9,508 bases of DNA, taken from contig JAEDNZ010000066.1 in assembly GCA_016302215.1 (NCBI GenBank), positions 1-9,508 on the forward strand, written 5' to 3'. Every line of letters begins with the position of its first letter. Positions within the stretch are counted from its first letter, which is position 1. The position numbers were made by a program, and so were the translations under genes. Shown in pieces: positions 7,508-9,508 of this stretch. Under the pieces are notes generated by a model. The model was not told the origin of the DNA and searched no databases. It saw nothing but the letters and a program-made list of their open reading frames with translations. This stretch comes from Muribaculaceae bacterium (GTDB lineage: Bacteria; Bacteroidota; Bacteroidia; Bacteroidales; Muribaculaceae).

Positions 7508-7534
7508 TAAATCTCTATAAAAAGAAAAGATTTA
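7508..7534. repeat. AT-only inverted repeat after the SPOR gene
   Basis: TAAATCT (7508-7514) and AGATTTA (7528-7534) are perfect 7-bp arms with a 13-base loop, starting 57 bp beyond the SPOR stop. The stem contains a single G-C pair, and no clear U-run follows on the minus strand, so it is at best a weak terminator. No better intrinsic terminator for the upstream transcript was found in the leader. Confidence 0.3.
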
Positions 7535-7590
7535 ACACGATTAACTTAAATGAGTTGCCGCTTTAACAATTACTCTCCGTTTCGTCTCTT

Positions 7591-8121
7591 TTAGAAATTT
7601 TGCAAGAGAAATGGCAGCGGCGCCTTCATTGCCACGGGCATAGAAGCGGCATTCGCCACCACGCTGTCGAGCAATTGACGTGCCTGCGGCAGCGACTCAA
7701 AGCTGTTGAGCACGATGAAGTAGTATGGCTCGGCTGTGTGCACCACAAAGGTGCGTGCATATCCGGCCTCCACGAGCCTATCGCGCAGCGACCGCGCATT
7801 AAATAGCTGCTTAAACTGCCCCACCACCACACTATACTTCTTCAGGTCAGCCGCCGAGCCGCCCTGAGGGGCATCGGTGACGGCCACGGCCTGCGCCTTA
7901 ACATCAATGGTGTCGCCGGCGCATACGAGCGTTTGGTCACGCAGCTGGCGGCGATATTTGCCATAGATGGTAGATTCGTAGCCGGGCACCGAGTCGCGGC
8001 CGGCGAGCGCCTTCTCGTAGGCGGCACGATAGTTGGCCTCGGTGGTCTTGCAGGCCGTAAATGCCATAGCCGCGAGGAGCAGTATGGCGAGAGCCTGCAG
8101 TGATGATAGATGTCGTTTCAT
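7591..8121 (-). CDS. Small lipoprotein with C-terminal SPOR domain
   Basis: The 176-residue product begins with a lipoprotein signal peptide (ILLLAAMAFTAC, lipidated Cys at residue 24). Residues about 25-92 are a charged, low-conservation linker. Residues about 95-155 match the SPOR fold: KKYSVVVGQFKQLFNARSL opening strand and helix, then YYFIVLNSFESLPQARQLL, the 'Y.V.G.F.....A..L...L...G' pattern. SPOR domains bind septal peptidoglycan denuded of side peptides, so a membrane-anchored protein facing the cell wall, possibly near the division site, is the natural inference. No catalytic domain is present. It lies 56 bp after the phosphoesterase stop, in an AT-rich gap with its own inverted repeat, so it may be cotranscribed or have its own promoter. 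It is separated from susC by 343 bp and probably unrelated to glycan uptake. Confidence 0.88.
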   Translation of the reverse strand: MKRHLSSLQALAILLLAAMAFTACKTTEANYRAAYEKALAGRDSVPGYESTIYGKYRRQLRDQTLVCAGDTIDVKAQAVAVTDAPQGGSAADLKKYSVVVGQFKQLFNARSLRDRLVEAGYARTFVVHTAEPYYFIVLNSFESLPQARQLLDSVVANAASMPVAMKAPLPFLLQNF

Positions 8122-8131
8122 TTTAATAGTG

Positions 8132-8149
8132 ATAATGGTAACACATTAT
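8132..8149. repeat. Inverted repeat in the leader of the SPOR gene
   Basis: ATAATG and CATTAT are perfect 6-bp arms around a 6-base centre (GTAACA), 10 bp upstream of the SPOR start codon. It is low in G/C and lacks a U-run, so it is not a terminator; it may be an operator or chance. Confidence 0.3.
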
Positions 8150-8177
8150 TATATATGGCAGCGGCTGTGCGGCATCC

Positions 8178-8681
8178 TCATAGCGCCACCTTGCCTAACT
8201 CTATTACCTCAAGGTCGCGCATCTGCCCGGTATCGATGACGAGGCGCAGGAGAGTGCGCTCACGCTGCCAGCCGTGGTGGCCGGCGGCGCCGGGGTTGAC
8301 GTGGAGCAGCTGCAGCTCGCGGTCATACATCACCTTGAGAATGTGGCTGTGGCCGCACACCATCAGCTGCGGGCGCGCCTCGATGAGCATGCGCCTGACG
8401 CCCGGAGCATATCTGCCGGGATAGCCGCCGATGTGAGTCATAAACACCTTCACGCCCTCGATGTCGAAGGTAAGGACCTCGGGGCATAGACGACGCAGCG
8501 GCGCAGCATCAATATTGCCATGGACGGCGCGCACCGTGGGGCCTATGCCTTGAAGGCGCCGCAGCGTGTCGATGTCGCCGATGTCGCCGGCGTGCCATAT
8601 CTCGTGGCAATCGGCGAAATGCAGTGCAAAGCGATCATCCCAGCACGAGTGGGTATCGGAGAGGATACCGATGCGCTTCAT
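8178..8681 (-). CDS. YfcE/MJ0936-family metallophosphoesterase
   Basis: The 167-residue product is a compact calcineurin-like phosphodiesterase of the usual length for this family. The dinuclear metal ligands can be read in order: D9 and H11 (SDTH), D33 (HAGDIGD), N56 (HGNID), H83 (MTHIGGYPG), H111 and H113 (CGHSH). Family members hydrolyse model phosphodiesters with Mn; the physiological substrate is generally unknown. There is no signal peptide, so it is cytoplasmic. The start is ATG at 8679-8681, giving MKRIGILSDTH with the first metal motif at the expected place. It lies 23 bp after the C1B peptidase stop, so the two are probably cotranscribed. All metal-binding residues are intact. I do not assign a gene symbol because yfcE orthology is not shown. 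Confidence 0.95.
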   Translation of the reverse strand: MKRIGILSDTHSCWDDRFALHFADCHEIWHAGDIGDIDTLRRLQGIGPTVRAVHGNIDAAPLRRLCPEVLTFDIEGVKVFMTHIGGYPGRYAPGVRRMLIEARPQLMVCGHSHILKVMYDRELQLLHVNPGAAGHHGWQRERTLLRLVIDTGQMRDLEVIELGKVAL

Positions 8682-8704
8682 ATCAGCGGCGGCGTAGATG
8701 GGGC

Positions 8705-9508
8705 TTACAGCTTGAGTTTCTTGGCTATATCGGCAGGAATGGCAGCCTTATTGACATAGATATCAACGGTCTTAGCCAGGAAGTATGGCATTGACACATA
8801 GAAAAAGCCGCGATACACCTGGTTGGTGTCCCATGAATTCTTGACCTTGTAGTAGCGGTTGCCGTTCTGGTCAGTGGCGGTGCCTACGATGACCATGCCG
8901 TGGTCATCAGTGGTCTCCTGGCTGTCAAACATCTGCTGGCGCAACTCCTGGGTGATGACCATCTCCTCAACGGGAGCTTTGAAGTCATAACGCTTGTCGA
9001 GGCGCTCCTTGTCAGAGAGGGTGACCCAGCGCGACAGCTCGGTGCCGGTCATGTCAGCCTCGCCCTTGTCGGCAGGCATCAGTGCCACGCCGTCGCGCCA
9101 CTTGAAGCCGCCTTCGCTGACATCGGCAGCCCATGCCACGGTGTAGCCCTTGGCGAGAGCGTTATCCACAATGGCCTGCATCTCATCGAGCTTGACATTG
9201 TGGTATCTGGCATACAGCCAGTTGTCAGGCACCTCGAGCATAAACGGCTGATAGAATGGGTGGTGAGTGAACGATGTCACAGCCACATAGTCGTCAAAAT
9301 TCAGGGGCAGCGACTTGACAAACGACTGCGGGGTGTAAGACTTACCGCGGAAGGTGAACAGCTCGGGCTCCGCGCCGAGATATGTGTCGAGCACGGCATC
9401 AAAGCCCTTACGCCACACGGGCGTTATCTTCTTGTTGGGGTTCTTGACCACGGCATCGACGTAGCCGCGCAGTATGGCATCAAGCTCGCCATGCACATGC
9501 TTGGCCTC
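8705..9508 (-). CDS. C1B (bleomycin hydrolase/aminopeptidase C type) cysteine peptidase, N-terminus outside the window
   Basis: The last 267 codons and the TAA stop (8705-8707) are visible; the frame is open through base 9508, so the gene begins outside. The papain-like His is H in TTDDHGMVIVG (codon 8900-8902) and the Asn is N in YYKVKNSWDTN (codon 8837-8839), both intact and in the family's usual context. The catalytic Cys lies in the missing N-terminal part. Other C1B hallmarks are the YTPQSFVKSLPLNFDDYVAVTSFTHHPFY region, PDNWLYARYHNV, and AWAADVSEGGFKW before the active-site half. Members are self-compartmentalised hexameric aminopeptidases that trim peptides; Bacteroidetes versions can be exported, which cannot be judged without the N-terminus. 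The GTG at 9494-9496 is an internal Val codon, not a credible start, because homologous sequence continues upstream of it. Confidence 0.94.
   Translation of the reverse strand, partial: EAKHVHGELDAILRGYVDAVVKNPNKKITPVWRKGFDAVLDTYLGAEPELFTFRGKSYTPQSFVKSLPLNFDDYVAVTSFTHHPFYQPFMLEVPDNWLYARYHNVKLDEMQAIVDNALAKGYTVAWAADVSEGGFKWRDGVALMPADKGEADMTGTELSRWVTLSDKERLDKRYDFKAPVEEMVITQELRQQMFDSQETTDDHGMVIVGTATDQNGNRYYKVKNSWDTNQVYRGFFYVSMPYFLAKTVDIYVNKAAIPADIAKKLKL

Larger units (their letters stand above)
7248..7590. other. 343-bp gene-free leader between the SPOR gene and susC
   Basis: No convincing reading frame is present on either strand. The region is AT-rich apart from a GC-rich island at about 7336-7363. 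It must hold the end of the SPOR transcript and the promoter and control region of the Sus operon. From left to right on the plus strand it contains a candidate promoter (7303-7332), a short GC hairpin (7336-7350), a pair of ATGCAT-containing inverted arms (7372-7422), the small palindrome TTGATTCAA (7421-7429), two overlapping inverted repeats (7430-7455) and an AT-only inverted repeat (7508-7534). This clustering, next to an operon of a type that is normally substrate-induced, suggests a regulator-binding region. Confidence 0.75.

Noticed and set aside
7248..7590. Invertible promoter or SusC/SusD shufflon site
   Set aside because: The best inverted arms are only 9 bp and 33 bp apart, no recombinase gene is visible, and no second susC/susD fragment is present.
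7535..7590. Intrinsic terminator right after the SPOR gene
   Set aside because: The only pairing found (GAG..TTG with CAA..CTC and a three-base bulge) is weak and not followed by a U-run.
7657..8050. Similarity of the first residues after the lipid Cys in the SPOR protein (CKTTEANYRAAYE) and the SusE-like protein (CKQNTEPKYRQAYE)
   Set aside because: The resemblance is limited to about 14 residues, the domains that follow are unrelated, and short charged helices after a lipobox can look alike by chance.
9494..9496. GTG as the start of the C1B peptidase
   Set aside because: The frame is open through the window edge and the visible part lacks the catalytic Cys half, so this is an internal Val codon of a longer gene.

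Overview
The window looks like a stretch of a Bacteroidales chromosome. Every supported gene is on the minus strand. The left three quarters (1-7247) is a Sus-type glycan-capture operon, read right to left in the order susC, susD, susE-like, susF-like. The reasons are a SusC TonB-dependent porin with its CarboxypepD_reg, plug and barrel architecture, a SusD lipoprotein whose C-terminal third closely resembles the starch-binding SusD of Bacteroides thetaiotaomicron, and lipoprotein signal peptides on the accessory genes. Shine-Dalgarno sequences are absent before the starts and the leaders are A/T-rich, which is also typical of Bacteroidetes. The fairly GC-rich coding sequence hints at Muribaculaceae, but the family assignment is a guess.

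Layout in transcription order, from high to low coordinates. Positions 9508-8705 hold the C-terminal part of a bleomycin-hydrolase-type C1B cysteine peptidase. Positions 8681-8178 hold a YfcE/MJ0936-type metallophosphoesterase 23 bp behind it. Positions 8121-7591 hold a small lipoprotein with a C-terminal SPOR domain. These three look like an ordinary housekeeping cluster. A 343-bp gene-free leader (7248-7590) follows; it is AT-rich with one GC-rich island and is unusually full of inverted repeats. Then come susC (7247-4137), susD (4105-2441), a susE-like gene (2400-1501) and a susF-like gene (1451 to beyond base 1). The last is open through the whole left end, with 483 codons visible and no stop.

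How the Sus genes work together: the SusE- and SusF-like lipoproteins and SusD hold an alpha-glucan (inferred from SusD similarity) at the cell surface, and SusC with SusD pulls the oligosaccharide through the outer membrane using TonB energy. No glycoside hydrolase, sensor or regulator lies in the window. A surface amylase (SusG-like) would be expected beyond base 1. SusC has no N-terminal STN domain, so anti-sigma/ECF control through this protein is unlikely; a SusR-like or hybrid two-component regulator acting on the leader is the more natural model.

I see no CRISPR array, tRNA, rRNA, insertion sequence or phage gene, and no clearly novel system. The parts most worth a second look are the palindrome-rich susC leader, a hairpin over the first codons of susC that ends in an alternative AUG, a perfect 12-bp palindrome at the susC/susD junction, and apparent substitutions in the SusD glycan-binding site.
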